Source: Rathayibacter sp. VKM Ac-2856 | GTDB lineage: Bacteria; Actinomycetota; Actinomycetes; Actinomycetales; Microbacteriaceae | Assembly: GCF_013205055.1 (NCBI RefSeq) | Contig: NZ_JABMLF010000006.1 | Location: forward strand, 347,806 to 411,805 | Direction of reading: 5' to 3' | DNA length: 64,000 bases | In this document: positions 1 through 7,789 of the stretch, piece after piece | How the letters are laid out: the number at the start of each line of letters is the position of its first letter | Position numbering within the stretch: position 1 is the first letter of the stretch | Notes under the pieces: generated by a model | The model's database searches: none | The model's input: the letters and a program-made list of their open reading frames with translations, nothing else | What the model was told of the DNA's origin: nothing | Program-made: the position numbers and the translations under genes

Positions 1-488
1 TCAACCTCGAGGCCGAGCGGAGCATCGCCTCCGGCTCGAGCCTGTTCGCCTCCGGCATCAAGCGCGTCTCCGGCGACTTCGTCGGCGGCGACGTGATCGA
101 GGTCCGCGCCCTCAGCGGCGAGCTGCTGGCGCGCGGAGTGTCGCGGGTGTCCTCGCGTCTGCTCACCCTGGTCCGGGCCCTGCGGGTCGACGAGATCGCG
201 CGGGTGTTCGTCGCCGTCCTCGCGCACGCCGCCGACGCCGATCCCACGGCGATCGCCGCCGAGGGGGAGCGCCCGCAGCTGACACGCGCCCTGGAGTACG
301 CGCGCGCCCTCTCCTTCGAGCACGGCAGGGCGGCGGCGATGGAGATCGTCTCGCTCTTCCCCGCCGAGAGCATCGGCGCGCTGGTCGGCCAGGGCGCGGC
401 GGTCGAGGAGCTCGTCGAGCGCTACACCCGGCTCGTCCGCACCCTGGCGATCGTCGGGAACGAGCAGCTGGTCGTCTTCCGCGACTGA
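1..488 (+). CDS. C-terminal part of a ProB-like PUA-domain protein (left-truncated)
   Basis: The frame is open from base 3 to the stop at 486-488, so the gene begins outside the window. The first ~45 visible residues (GSSLFASGIKRVSGDF, then GDVIEV and ELLARGVSRVSS) match the C-terminal PUA domain of glutamate 5-kinase (E. coli ProB has GSSLLPKGIKSVTGNF at this place). In ProB this domain follows the amino-acid kinase domain that phosphorylates glutamate for proline synthesis. After the PUA motif there are about 110 more residues, rich in Ala, Leu and Glu and probably helical, ending in NEQLVVFRD. Ordinary ProB is much shorter there. No proA or obg follows. It could be a ProB paralog or another PUA protein; the kinase domain is not visible. 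Confidence 0.5.
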   Translation, partial: NLEAERSIASGSSLFASGIKRVSGDFVGGDVIEVRALSGELLARGVSRVSSRLLTLVRALRVDEIARVFVAVLAHAADADPTAIAAEGERPQLTRALEYARALSFEHGRAAAMEIVSLFPAESIGALVGQGAAVEELVERYTRLVRTLAIVGNEQLVVFRD

Positions 489-558
489 CGCCGCCGTCGT
501 CGGTTCGCGCGCATCGATGGACGAATCGCGCCACAGAATGCGAATCCCGCCACGCGGC

Positions 559-593
559 GACACGATTCGTGCCACGACTGCGCGCATCGTGTC
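559..593. repeat. Inverted repeat in the gap before the 97-residue gene
   Basis: GACACGA (559-565) is matched by TCGTGTC (587-593) with a 21-nt spacer. It lies in the 190-nt non-coding gap between the PUA gene and the next gene. It could be a weak hairpin or a regulatory dyad. Nothing else recognisable is in this gap. Confidence 0.25.
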
Positions 594-678
594 ACCGATC
601 GTGCCCGCGGCCGTCTCTCGTGCTCTCCTGTCTGCACAGGAACGGCGCCCCCTCCGCGCCCCGACGGATCGGACCAGC

Positions 679-972
679 ATGACTGCAGCAGCAATCGCCA
701 CCGCGACCCTCACGAGCCCCGCAACCCGCCACCCGTTCGACGGACCCATCTCGCGCGAGCACTACCAGTCGGACCGGCTCGCCCGCCGCCTCGAGCTGAT
801 CGAGGCGACGATCGCCGAGTGCGAGCGCGACCTCCGCGGCTTCCTCGACCCGCGCACCGGCGCCGTCGTCCCGCCCGCCCGCGGCTCGCTCCGCGACCAG
901 CTCCTCAGCAACCTCGCGATCGAGCACGCGCTCGCCGACCGCCTCCGCGGCGCCCTGGGCCTGCACCTCTGA
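679..972 (+). CDS. Small hypothetical protein
   Basis: A 97-residue protein not assigned to a family. It has a Thr/Ala-rich N-terminus, then a charged helical stretch (ARRLELIEATIAECERDL) and another helix (RDQLLSNLAIEHALADRL), which suggests a small helical, possibly coiled-coil, cytosolic protein. There is no signal peptide or membrane segment. The ATG at 679 is preferred to upstream in-frame starts because the predicted sequence only becomes protein-like from here. It ends 27 nt before the start of the SIMPL gene, so the two may be co-transcribed. Confidence 0.55.
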   Translation: MTAAAIATATLTSPATRHPFDGPISREHYQSDRLARRLELIEATIAECERDLRGFLDPRTGAVVPPARGSLRDQLLSNLAIEHALADRLRGALGLHL

Positions 973-999
973 CGCAGCCCGATGCGGCACGATGAGGCC

Positions 1000-1647
1000 A
1001 TGGTCACCATCACCGTCGCCGGGATCGCCCAGCACTTCCACCCCGCCGAGCGGGGCACCGTCCGCCTCGAGATCCGCCGCGAATCGCGCTCGCGCTCCCA
1101 GGCGCTCGCCGAGGTCACCGCCCTGCACGCCCGGGTGCGCGAGGAGGCCCGCGCCGAGCAGGCCTCGGGTGCGGCGACCTGGTGGTCGGCCGACCAGGTG
1201 TCCGTCTCGACCGTGCACCGCTACCTCAAGGACTCCGACGTCTCCGAGCCGTTCCACGTCGCTGCGGCGAGCGTGCGGGTGAAGTACCGCGACTTCGACG
1301 CCCTCGGCCGCTGGGTCGCCTCCGTCTCAGAGGTCCCCGGCATCGTCGTCGCCGGAGTCGACTGGGACGTCACCGCCGCCCGCCGCGCGAGCGCCGAGCG
1401 CGAGGTGCGGGTCGCCGCGGTCCGGGATGCGCGGGAGCGCGCCGCCGCCTACGCCTCCGCTCTCGGGCTGGACGAGCCGCGCGTGCTCACCCTGTTCGAG
1501 CCGGGGCTCCGCCCGCACACCCGGATCGAGGGCGGCTCGGCCGTGATGAGCCGCGCCATGGCCTTCAAGGGCCAGGAGGAGCTCGCGCTGAAGCCGGAGG
1601 ACATCGAGGTGTCGGCCTCCGTCTCCGCCGACTTCGAGGCGAGCTGA
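1000..1647 (+). CDS. SIMPL (DUF541) domain protein
   Basis: A 215-residue protein with the features of the SIMPL/DUF541 family: an N-terminal beta-rich part, a charged central section, the helix with repeated Ala/Arg (DARERAAAYASALGL) and a C-terminal strand (EDIEVSASVSADF). SIMPL proteins are often periplasmic or membrane-linked and poorly understood. This one shows no signal peptide, as is common for actinobacterial cytosolic members. The ATG at 1000 starts directly at the domain (MVTITVAG); an in-frame ATG at 982 would add six residues with no better ribosome site. Confidence 0.75.
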   Translation: MVTITVAGIAQHFHPAERGTVRLEIRRESRSRSQALAEVTALHARVREEARAEQASGAATWWSADQVSVSTVHRYLKDSDVSEPFHVAAASVRVKYRDFDALGRWVASVSEVPGIVVAGVDWDVTAARRASAEREVRVAAVRDARERAAAYASALGLDEPRVLTLFEPGLRPHTRIEGGSAVMSRAMAFKGQEELALKPEDIEVSASVSADFEAS

Positions 1648-1716
1648 GCCGGACGCTCGTGACCCCGGCCGCTCGACGCCGGGAATAGCGCGGGCGCGTC
1701 CGACGCTGGAGCAGGC

Positions 1717-2751
1717 ATGGTCTCGCGCATCGGCTTCCTCTCCTTCGGCCACTACCAGTCCGTCGAGGGGTCGCTGACGCACACCGCCCGCGACGTCCTG
1801 CTGCAGACCATCGAGCTCGCGGAGGCCGCCGAGGAGATCGGGATCGACGGCGCCTACGTCCGCGTCCACCACTTCGCGCCGCAGCTGGCCTCGCCGTTCC
1901 CGCTGCTCGCCGCGATCGCCGCGCGCACGCGCCGCATCGAGATCGGCACCGGCGTCATCGACATGCGCTACGAGAACCCCCTCTACATGGCGGAGGAGGC
2001 GGCGGCGACCGATCTCATCTCCGGCGGCCGACTCGAGCTCGGTGTGAGCCGGGGATCGCCCGAGACGGCGCTCCGCGGCTCGGAGGCGTTCGGCTACGTC
2101 CCCGCGGAGGGGACGACCGACGCGGACCTCGCGCGCCGCAAGGTGCAGCTCTTCCGCGAGGCGCTCTCCGGCGCCGCCGTGGCCGAGACCGATCCGGCGC
2201 GCACCGGGATGTCGAGCCCGCTCGCGATCGAGCCCCGCTCGCCCGGGCTCGAGGACCGCATCTGGTGGGGTGCCGGCAGCTTCGCGACGGCGCGCTGGGC
2301 GGCGGAGCAGGGCATGAACCTGCAGTCCTCCACACTCCTGCTCGAGGAGGAGGGCATCCCCTTCGACGAGCTGCAGGCGCGCCAGATCCGCGAGTACCGC
2401 GCGGCCTGGGAGGAGGCCGGCTGGGAGCGCTCGCCGCGCGTCTCCGTCTCGCGCAGCGTCCTCCCGATCACGACCGACCTCGACCGCCTCTACTTCGGCG
2501 GCCGCGGCGAGCGCGACCAGGTCGCCTCGCTCGAGGGCGTCCGCGCCCGCTTCGGCCGCAGCTACACCGGCGAGCCCGACCGCCTCGCCGAGGAGCTCGC
2601 CGCCGACGTCGCCGTCCAGGAGGCGGACACGCTCCTGCTCACCGTCCCCAACCAGTTGGGCGTCGAGTACAACGCCCGCCTGCTGCAGACCGTCGCCGAG
2701 TCGATCGCCCCGGCCCTCGGCTGGTCCCCCGCGGGAGTTGTCGCCGCCTGA
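1717..2751 (+). CDS. Luciferase-like (LLM class) flavin-dependent oxidoreductase
   Basis: A 344-residue TIM-barrel oxidoreductase of the bacterial luciferase family, which uses reduced FMN or F420 to oxidise small organic substrates. Family features are the N-terminal strand MVSRIGFLSFGHY, ELAEAAEEIGIDGAYVRVHH, the central IEIGTGVIDMRYENPLYMAEEAAATDL and GGRLELGVSRGSPE. The length is normal for the family. The natural substrate cannot be read from the sequence. It stands alone, followed by degenerate copies of the intergenic palindrome. Confidence 0.85.
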   Translation: MVSRIGFLSFGHYQSVEGSLTHTARDVLLQTIELAEAAEEIGIDGAYVRVHHFAPQLASPFPLLAAIAARTRRIEIGTGVIDMRYENPLYMAEEAAATDLISGGRLELGVSRGSPETALRGSEAFGYVPAEGTTDADLARRKVQLFREALSGAAVAETDPARTGMSSPLAIEPRSPGLEDRIWWGAGSFATARWAAEQGMNLQSSTLLLEEEGIPFDELQARQIREYRAAWEEAGWERSPRVSVSRSVLPITTDLDRLYFGGRGERDQVASLEGVRARFGRSYTGEPDRLAEELAADVAVQEADTLLLTVPNQLGVEYNARLLQTVAESIAPALGWSPAGVVAA

Positions 2752-2779
2752 GGCGGCATGCCGGTCGAGCAGCCCCACG

Positions 2780-2862
2780 CCGTGCTGGTCGAGTAGCCCC
2801 GCAGGGTCGCACCGATGGGAGGGGATCTCGATACGCCCGCTCTGCGGGCTGCTCGATCGGCA
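2780..2862. repeat. Degenerate pair of the intergenic palindromic repeat
   Basis: A reverse copy (CGTGCTGGTCGAGTAGCCCC, 2781-2800) and a forward copy (GGATCTCGATACGCCCGC, 2823-2840, followed by a matching right arm) of the repeat family found at 4171-4473, 13191-13365 and 17281-17452. Both are worn. They lie between the flavin oxidoreductase and the frameshifted nucleotidyltransferase gene. Confidence 0.75.
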
Positions 2863-2908
2863 GGGAAGCGGGGACGCTCGCTCCGCCGCGCGCGAGCTTC
2901 GATGACGG

Positions 2909-3528
2909 TCAGCGAGAGGACGCTCGAGGGATCGGCCGTCCCGGTGTCTCGCCGGTGCCCTTCCCGCGGTTCAGGGAGGGCAGCGTCAGCAGATCCGGCG
3001 CCGGGGTCTCGGCGCGAAGGATGTCCTCGAGCAGGAGGAGTGCTCGATCGGTCAGCTCGTCCGCCGGGTAGAAGGCCCGGTGCAGCTCCTCCGCCTCCTC
3101 GATCGAGTCGATCGCATGAGGGCGAGGAGCCGAGCGATGTCGTCGTCATCGCGTCCAGGGCGGCTCGCTCGGAGCTTCATCGCGAGGAGCGCGCGAGTGG
3201 AGGCGATCTCGACGACGACGTCGTCGGCTGAGTGGATCACGGTCCATTCGACCGTCTCGCCGTAGTCGGGGAAGAAGATCGACGCGTCCGGGTTCAGCCA
3301 GCGGGTGGGCCAACCGCGCCTCGCGCCGACCGTCTCGGAGGCTGCCAGCACGTCCTCGGCAGGAGTCAGGCGCGCATCGACGTCGTCGGTGAGCCGACGG
3401 TCACCGAACCAGAACGCGATCGCCGCACCGCCGACGATCCGGATCCCGGCGGGCTGCCGCGATCGGGCCAGGATCGCGACGACCTCCGAGAGTCCGTCGA
3501 TGATGTCCTCGCGGCTCAACTGGTCCAT
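2909..3528 (-). pseudogene. Frameshifted AbiEii/DUF6036-type nucleotidyltransferase (putative toxin)
   Basis: The start (ATG at 3528) overlaps the stop of the upstream XRE gene by one base. The N-terminus has the fold's signature: GIRIVGGAAIAFWFGD, then LTDDVDARL (the metal-binding Asp pair), then LLAMKLRASRPGRDDDDIARLLALM. After LALM the frame becomes a run of Arg and Ser. Reading one base later restores IDSIEEAEELHRAFYPADEL and ALLLLEDIL, the expected family C-terminus, to a stop at 2909. One base is therefore missing near 3113-3114. The repaired protein would have about 206 residues, a normal length. Relatives act as nucleotidyltransferase toxins. It is either a recent inactivation or a sequencing error. 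Confidence 0.75.
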
Positions 3529-4103
3529 CAGGCGCTCACCAGCGTCTCGGCCTCGATGAGGACGTTGCGCCGGGCGAACTCCTGTGACACACGCGCCAGG
3601 TCCACCCGCGTCCGGACTCCGCCCGTCGGCGGCTGCCACGGTGCTGCGAGGAAACGCGACGGGTCGTCGATCCACTCGGCGTGGGGGAGGCCTTCCTCGT
3701 CGAGTCGGTGCGCGCCGATGGCGGCGAGCGCCGCTCCCCAGCCCGGGTCGGCGAAGGGCGGGGGCTCGGCGAGGGTCAGACCGACCCGGAGCGCGCCGTG
3801 CACGTCGGCGAGATTGTCGGCGAGCTGGATGAGCTGGCGGTAGGCGGTCCTGATGTCATCGGCGTCCAGAGCCTCGGAGATGATCGCCCCGATCGTCGCT
3901 GCGTCCTTCCGGACGGTCGGCACGAGCACGATCGAGTGCTGCGTGCGAGAGAGCAGCCGCTCGAGCAGATCGACCGACGGCTGCCGCCTGTCGTTCTCGA
4001 TCCGAGAGAGCGTGGCCTCGGCGACGTCGGAGGATGCGGAGAGCTCGCGCTGGGACAGCCGCGCTCCCCAGCGGGCGGAGCGCAGCAGCCGGGCTGCGGT
4101 CAT
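3528..4103 (-). CDS. XRE-type HTH protein paired with the nucleotidyltransferase (putative antitoxin)
   Basis: A 191-residue protein. Residues ~1-60 form an XRE helix-turn-helix (LLRSARWGARLSQRELSASS, VAEATLSRIENDRRQPSVDLL). The remainder is helical and resembles the C-terminal halves of antitoxins encoded next to AbiEii-like nucleotidyltransferases. The ATG at 4103 is chosen because GAGGAGG lies seven bases upstream; a TTG at 4133 would put that ribosome site inside the gene and also run through the operator at 4115-4134. The stop overlaps the next gene's start (TGATG), as expected for a toxin-antitoxin operon. Autoregulation through the upstream palindrome is inferred. Confidence 0.75.
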   Translation of the reverse strand: MTAARLLRSARWGARLSQRELSASSDVAEATLSRIENDRRQPSVDLLERLLSRTQHSIVLVPTVRKDAATIGAIISEALDADDIRTAYRQLIQLADNLADVHGALRVGLTLAEPPPFADPGWGAALAAIGAHRLDEEGLPHAEWIDDPSRFLAAPWQPPTGGVRTRVDLARVSQEFARRNVLIEAETLVSA

Positions 4104-4114
4104 CAGGACCTCCT

Positions 4115-4134
4115 CGGTTGACGGATCAGTCAAC
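4115..4134. promoter_or_regulatory. Palindromic operator of the XRE/nucleotidyltransferase operon
   Basis: GGTTGAC and GTCAACC form a perfect 7-bp inverted repeat around GGATCA, 12 nt upstream of the XRE start. XRE antitoxins usually repress their own operon from such a dyad. The position fits; binding is inferred. Confidence 0.6.
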
Positions 4135-4170
4135 CTTAGCTTGTCTGCTGCAGTCGCCTTCTTGCGGATG

Positions 4171-4473
4171 TGCTGGTCGAGCAGTCCCGAAGAGGCGGAT
4201 CGAGAGCGGCCGGCGCCGGGCGTATGGTCTGCAGGCTGCTCGATCGGCGCTGGTGGATCTCGATACGCCCGCTGCGCGGGCTACTCGATCAGCATGAAGA
4301 GGGGACCTGCTGCGCGAGCCGCTCCACCAGCATGGGGCGCGGGCTGCTCGATCGGCGGCGGTGGATCTCGATACGCCCGCTGCGCGGGCTACTCGATCGA
4401 CATGAAGGTCGCCCGCTCTGCTGCGAGCGCGACTCGTGCTGGTCGAGCAGCCTCGCAGGGGCGTATCGAGACC
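4171..4473. repeat. Cluster of intergenic palindromic repeats
   Basis: This fills most of the 376-nt gap between the XRE gene and the GH2 gene. Two near-identical forward copies (4255-4296 and 4363-4404) read GGATCTCGATACGCCC, a GCTGCGC loop, then GGGCTACTCGAT and CATG. One reverse copy lies at 4436-4473 and worn pieces at 4171-4206 and 4321-4352. Each copy folds as CGATACGCCC/GGGCTACTCGAT around the loop. The other contents of the gap are the operator at 4115-4134 and unique sequence of no evident function. Confidence 0.85.
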
Positions 4474-4479
4474 CGGCGT

Positions 4480-6891
4480 CTAGACGGCGGAGAGGGCGAG
4501 CCGCACGTCGTCGAGGCCGTCGGCGGAGACGAGCACGGTGATCGCACCGGCGCCGGTCGGCCGCACGACGGCGAGGGCGCGGCCGTCGAAGGTGGTGCGC
4601 GCGACGGCGTCGAAGCGCTCGGTCGTGGCCGGCGCGCCGCTGCCGAAACCCGCGAGCACGCCCGCGCCCTCGACGGCGACCGAGACGACCCGGTCCGCCC
4701 CGGTGATCAGCACGCCCGCGGCATCCCGCAGCTCGATCGCCACGTACGCGAGGTCGGTGTCGTCCGCACGAAGCTCCGTCCGATCCGCCGATGCAGTCAG
4801 GACCACGGGTCCGGACGCCGACACGAGCGAGCTCCGTCCCGTCTCCCTCCCCGCCCGGTACGCGACCGCCGTCAGCTCGCCCGGCCGGTACACCGTCTCG
4901 ATCGACGCCAGCATCGGCCGCACGACCCCGACCGCCGCACGCCCGACCTCGACGCCGTCGAGCAGCAGCGCCACCTCGTCCGCCTCCGCCGCCACCTCGA
5001 CGGTGACGGGGGAGCCCTCGAAGCCGGGCCAGGTCCACGAGTCGACCGAGTCGCTCCAGGCCCACGGCGACTGCATCGTCACCGCTTGCCCGTGCCGCTC
5101 CGGCCGGACGACCGCGATCGCCGGCTCCGAGCGCAGCCCGAAGACGATCTCGCGGTAGTAGGAGGCGGGCCGTCGCCGCCCGGTGATGTCGAGGTCGCCG
5201 CACCACGCCGTCAGGTACGGGTACTCCCGCTCCAGCGCGCCGTTCGCCGCCGGGTCCTCCGCGTAGGAGGTGGCGCCGATGCCGACCTCGCCGAGGTAGT
5301 CCCAGCCGGTCCAGGTGAAGTCGCCGACGACGTTCGGGTTCGCCAGCACCTTCGGCCAGAGCTCGCCGATCTGCGAGGGGAACGTCTCGGACCCCACGAT
5401 CACGCGCTGCGGGAACAGCTCGGCGTCGCTCGCGTAGCGGCCGTCGGCGTAGTTCAGCCCGAGGACGTCGAGCGCCGCGCTCGACTCCGCGGTGCGGCGG
5501 GTGACGGCGTCGGAGGAGCCGATCGCCGCCATCATCCCCGCGCCGGCCTCGCCCATCAGCTCGTTCAGCCCCTGCTCCGACGCCAGGATGCTGTCCAGCT
5601 CGTCGAGCACCGCCAGGGTCGGATTCACGCCGTTCGTGACCGGCCGCGTCGGGTCGAGCGCGCGCACGTGCTCGGCGAGATCGCGCGCCAGGACGGCCCC
5701 GTGCGGGGTGCCGACCTCGACGATCTCGTTGCCGATCGAGTAGAGGATCACGCTGGGGTGGTTGAAGTCCTTCGCGACCATCGACTCGAGGTCGGCCCGC
5801 CACCACTGCGCGAAGTCGAGCGAGTGGTCGTGGTGGGTCTTGCCTCGCACCCACATGTCGAAGGCCTCGTCCATCACCAGCATGCCGAGGCGGTCGCAGG
5901 CGTCGAGCATCGACGGCGAGGCGGGGTTGTGCGCCATGCGGATCGCGTTGAAGCCGGCGTCCTTGAGCAGCCGGATGCGGCGCTCCTCCGCCCGGGCGAT
6001 CGAGGCGGCGCCGAGGACGCCGTTGTCGCTGTGGATGCAGGCGCCGCGCAGCAGCACGGGCTCGCCGTTGATTCGCAGGCCCTTCCGCGGGTCGACGGTG
6101 ACGGTGCGGATGCCGTGCACGGTGACGACGTCGTCGCCGATCCCGATGCTCGTGCGGGCGGTGTGCAGGGCGGGGGAGTCGACGCTCCAGAGCGCCGGGT
6201 CCTGCACGTAGAGCCGCTGGCGCACGAGCGCGGTGCGGCCGGGGGCGACGGTGACGGGCGTCGTCGCGCTCTCGACGACCTCCCCGGACGGATCCGCGAA
6301 CTCGGTCGACACGGTGAGCGTCGAGGTCGTGAGCCCGCGGTTGACGATGCTGGTCGCGACCTCGACGACGGCCTGGTCCTCCTCCACGCGCACGGTCGTG
6401 ATCCGCACGCCGTCCGGCTCGATGTGGACCGGCTCGTCGACGTGCAGCAGCACCGGCCGGTGCAGCCCCGCCCCCGCGTACCAGCGCGAGTCCTGCCCCG
6501 AGCGCACCTCGATCCGCAGCGTGTTCGCCTCGCCGAAGCGGAGGAACGGGGTCAGCTCGACGAAGAAGCGCGCGAAGCCGTCGGCGCGGTTCCCCGCGAA
6601 CTCGTCGTTGAGGAAGACCATCGCGTGCCGGTACGCGCCCTGCACCTCGAGGCGCACGACCCGGCCGGCCCACTCCGTCGGCACCTCGAAGGTCTTGACG
6701 TAGCTGAAGGCGCCCGACGGGTAGTAGGCGGCGCCGCCCCTCGACACCGCCTCCGGCGAGCGCTCGGCGTCACGCAGCGCGTCGTGCGGCAGCGTCACCG
6801 CGATGGAGTCGTCGGCTCCGCCCTGCACGGCGGCGAACGGCCCCCGCGGCGCCCGGACGACCCAGTCGGCGGTGAAGGAGGTGATCGTCAT
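4480..6891 (-). CDS. Glycoside hydrolase family 2 beta-galactosidase-like enzyme
   Basis: An 803-residue GH2 enzyme that removes a terminal beta-linked sugar by a retaining mechanism. The order is a sugar-binding jelly roll (~1-150, with SRWYAGAGLHRPV), an Ig-like domain (~155-265), the catalytic barrel (~270-600) and C-terminal beta domains, including a DUF4982-like segment and a final Ig-like segment (LAGFGSGAPATTERF). The acid/base Glu is E389 in SIGNEI and the nucleophile E502 in VGSETFPS; both are present. There is no signal peptide, so it acts in the cytoplasm on imported oligosaccharides. A second GH2 gene of the same architecture lies at 46625. Exact specificity is unknown. A palindromic operator lies ~65 nt upstream. 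Confidence 0.9.
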   Translation of the reverse strand: MTITSFTADWVVRAPRGPFAAVQGGADDSIAVTLPHDALRDAERSPEAVSRGGAAYYPSGAFSYVKTFEVPTEWAGRVVRLEVQGAYRHAMVFLNDEFAGNRADGFARFFVELTPFLRFGEANTLRIEVRSGQDSRWYAGAGLHRPVLLHVDEPVHIEPDGVRITTVRVEEDQAVVEVATSIVNRGLTTSTLTVSTEFADPSGEVVESATTPVTVAPGRTALVRQRLYVQDPALWSVDSPALHTARTSIGIGDDVVTVHGIRTVTVDPRKGLRINGEPVLLRGACIHSDNGVLGAASIARAEERRIRLLKDAGFNAIRMAHNPASPSMLDACDRLGMLVMDEAFDMWVRGKTHHDHSLDFAQWWRADLESMVAKDFNHPSVILYSIGNEIVEVGTPHGAVLARDLAEHVRALDPTRPVTNGVNPTLAVLDELDSILASEQGLNELMGEAGAGMMAAIGSSDAVTRRTAESSAALDVLGLNYADGRYASDAELFPQRVIVGSETFPSQIGELWPKVLANPNVVGDFTWTGWDYLGEVGIGATSYAEDPAANGALEREYPYLTAWCGDLDITGRRRPASYYREIVFGLRSEPAIAVVRPERHGQAVTMQSPWAWSDSVDSWTWPGFEGSPVTVEVAAEADEVALLLDGVEVGRAAVGVVRPMLASIETVYRPGELTAVAYRAGRETGRSSLVSASGPVVLTASADRTELRADDTDLAYVAIELRDAAGVLITGADRVVSVAVEGAGVLAGFGSGAPATTERFDAVARTTFDGRALAVVRPTGAGAITVLVSADGLDDVRLALSAV

Positions 6892-6955
6892 GGCGGGTCC
6901 GTTCGCTCGAGGTCATCCGGCGCAACACCGGTGATGGGGAAGCCGTGATCACGGT

Positions 6956-6975
6956 CTAAGAAACTGTTTCATTAG
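6956..6975. promoter_or_regulatory. Operator-like palindrome upstream of the GH2 gene
   Basis: CTAAGAAACTGTTTCATTAG contains the perfect core GAAAC-T-GTTTC flanked by CTAA and TTAG, with a further GTTTC at 6976-6980. It is AT-rich against its surroundings and 65 nt upstream of the GH2 start. The shape resembles sites of ROK or LacI sugar repressors; no regulator gene is adjacent. Confidence 0.45.
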
Positions 6976-7103
6976 GTTTCTCACTCGGCGAGAGCCTAGG
7001 AGCGACGCGGCCGACCGTCAAGGAGCGCGCTTCGTTCTCGACAAGGGAGCGGCGACTCCGACAGGAGTGCGACGCTCCGCAGCAGACGGCCTAGGCTGCC
7101 CGG

Positions 7104-7169
7104 ATGATCGGACGCCGCATGCTCTCTCCGAGGAGCTCTCCCTCTTCTCCCGTCGGAAGCGGCTCGTGA
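7104..7169 (+). CDS. Possible short leader ORF coupled to the phosphotransferase-like gene
   Basis: A 21-codon ORF begins at the ATG at 7104, seven bases after a TAGGCT hexamer, which would make its mRNA leaderless. Its TGA (7167-7169) overlaps the GTG start at 7166 as GTGA. Two other short ORFs in the window (37888 and 46551) overlap a main gene in a similar way. Chance cannot be excluded for this one. Confidence 0.3.
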   Translation: MIGRRMLSPRSSPSSPVGSGS

Positions 7170-7750
7170 CTCCGGACGTCATCGTCCTGAACGGCGGATC
7201 GAGCTCGGGCAAGACGACGATCGCCCGGAGTCTTCAGGCGCTCCTGCCCGATCCGTGGTTGAGCATCTCGATCGACACCCTGGTGGACGCGCTGCCGCCC
7301 GACCTCGACGGAGGCGGGGAGGGCGTCTCCTACGGAGACGACGGCGTAGTGGAGCTCGGCGACGCCTTCCGTCGACTCGAGTCGGCCTGGATGGCAGGTG
7401 TCGTCGCGACGGCTCGCGCCGGCGCACGGATCGTCTTCGACGACGTGTTCCTGCAGGCGTCGGAGTCGCAGGAGAGACTGCGCGGCCACCTCCGCGGACT
7501 CGACGTCGTCTGGGTGGGCGTCCGCTGCGCCCCCGAGGTCGCGACCGCGCGGGAGCGAGACCGTGGCGACCGCTCCACAGGGATGGCTGCACACCAGGCG
7601 GAGTCCGTCCATCGCGGCGTCACCTACGACCTCGAGGTCGACTCCGGCCAGACCTCGGCTGTGGAGTGCGCGCGTCGGATCGTCGAGCACACCACCGCTC
7701 TGCAGCTGCGCGGAACGACCGCGACATCGGGAGAGCTCGACCGCCGCTGA
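7166..7750 (+). CDS. Chloramphenicol phosphotransferase-like P-loop kinase
   Basis: A 194-residue P-loop protein starting VTPDVIVLNGGSSSGKTTIA. The Walker A loop GGSSSGKTT, the ISIDTLVDALP segment and the later IVFDDVFLQ and VGVRCAPEVATARERDRGDRS (lid/catalytic helix) match the chloramphenicol 3-O-phosphotransferase-like family. Some members inactivate chloramphenicol; most have unknown substrates. The GTG at 7166 is preferred because it starts directly at the nucleotide-binding strand; an ATG at 7067 in the same frame gives a low-complexity Arg/Ser N-terminus. It ends 39 nt before the HTH gene. Confidence 0.7.
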   Translation: MTPDVIVLNGGSSSGKTTIARSLQALLPDPWLSISIDTLVDALPPDLDGGGEGVSYGDDGVVELGDAFRRLESAWMAGVVATARAGARIVFDDVFLQASESQERLRGHLRGLDVVWVGVRCAPEVATARERDRGDRSTGMAAHQAESVHRGVTYDLEVDSGQTSAVECARRIVEHTTALQLRGTTATSGELDRR

Positions 7751-7789
7751 GCGGCGCACTTCCCTTGCGTCTCCGATAGACTTCCTGCC

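Noticed and set aside
2780..4473. Repeats considered as insertion-sequence ends
   Set aside because: No transposase frame lies between or near them and no target-site duplication is visible.
4289..6673. Long reverse-strand and forward-strand frames of 700-1000 codons overlapping the GH2 gene
   Set aside because: They are Arg/Ala/Pro-rich shadows produced by high third-position GC; the GH2 frame has the catalytic motifs and normal composition.
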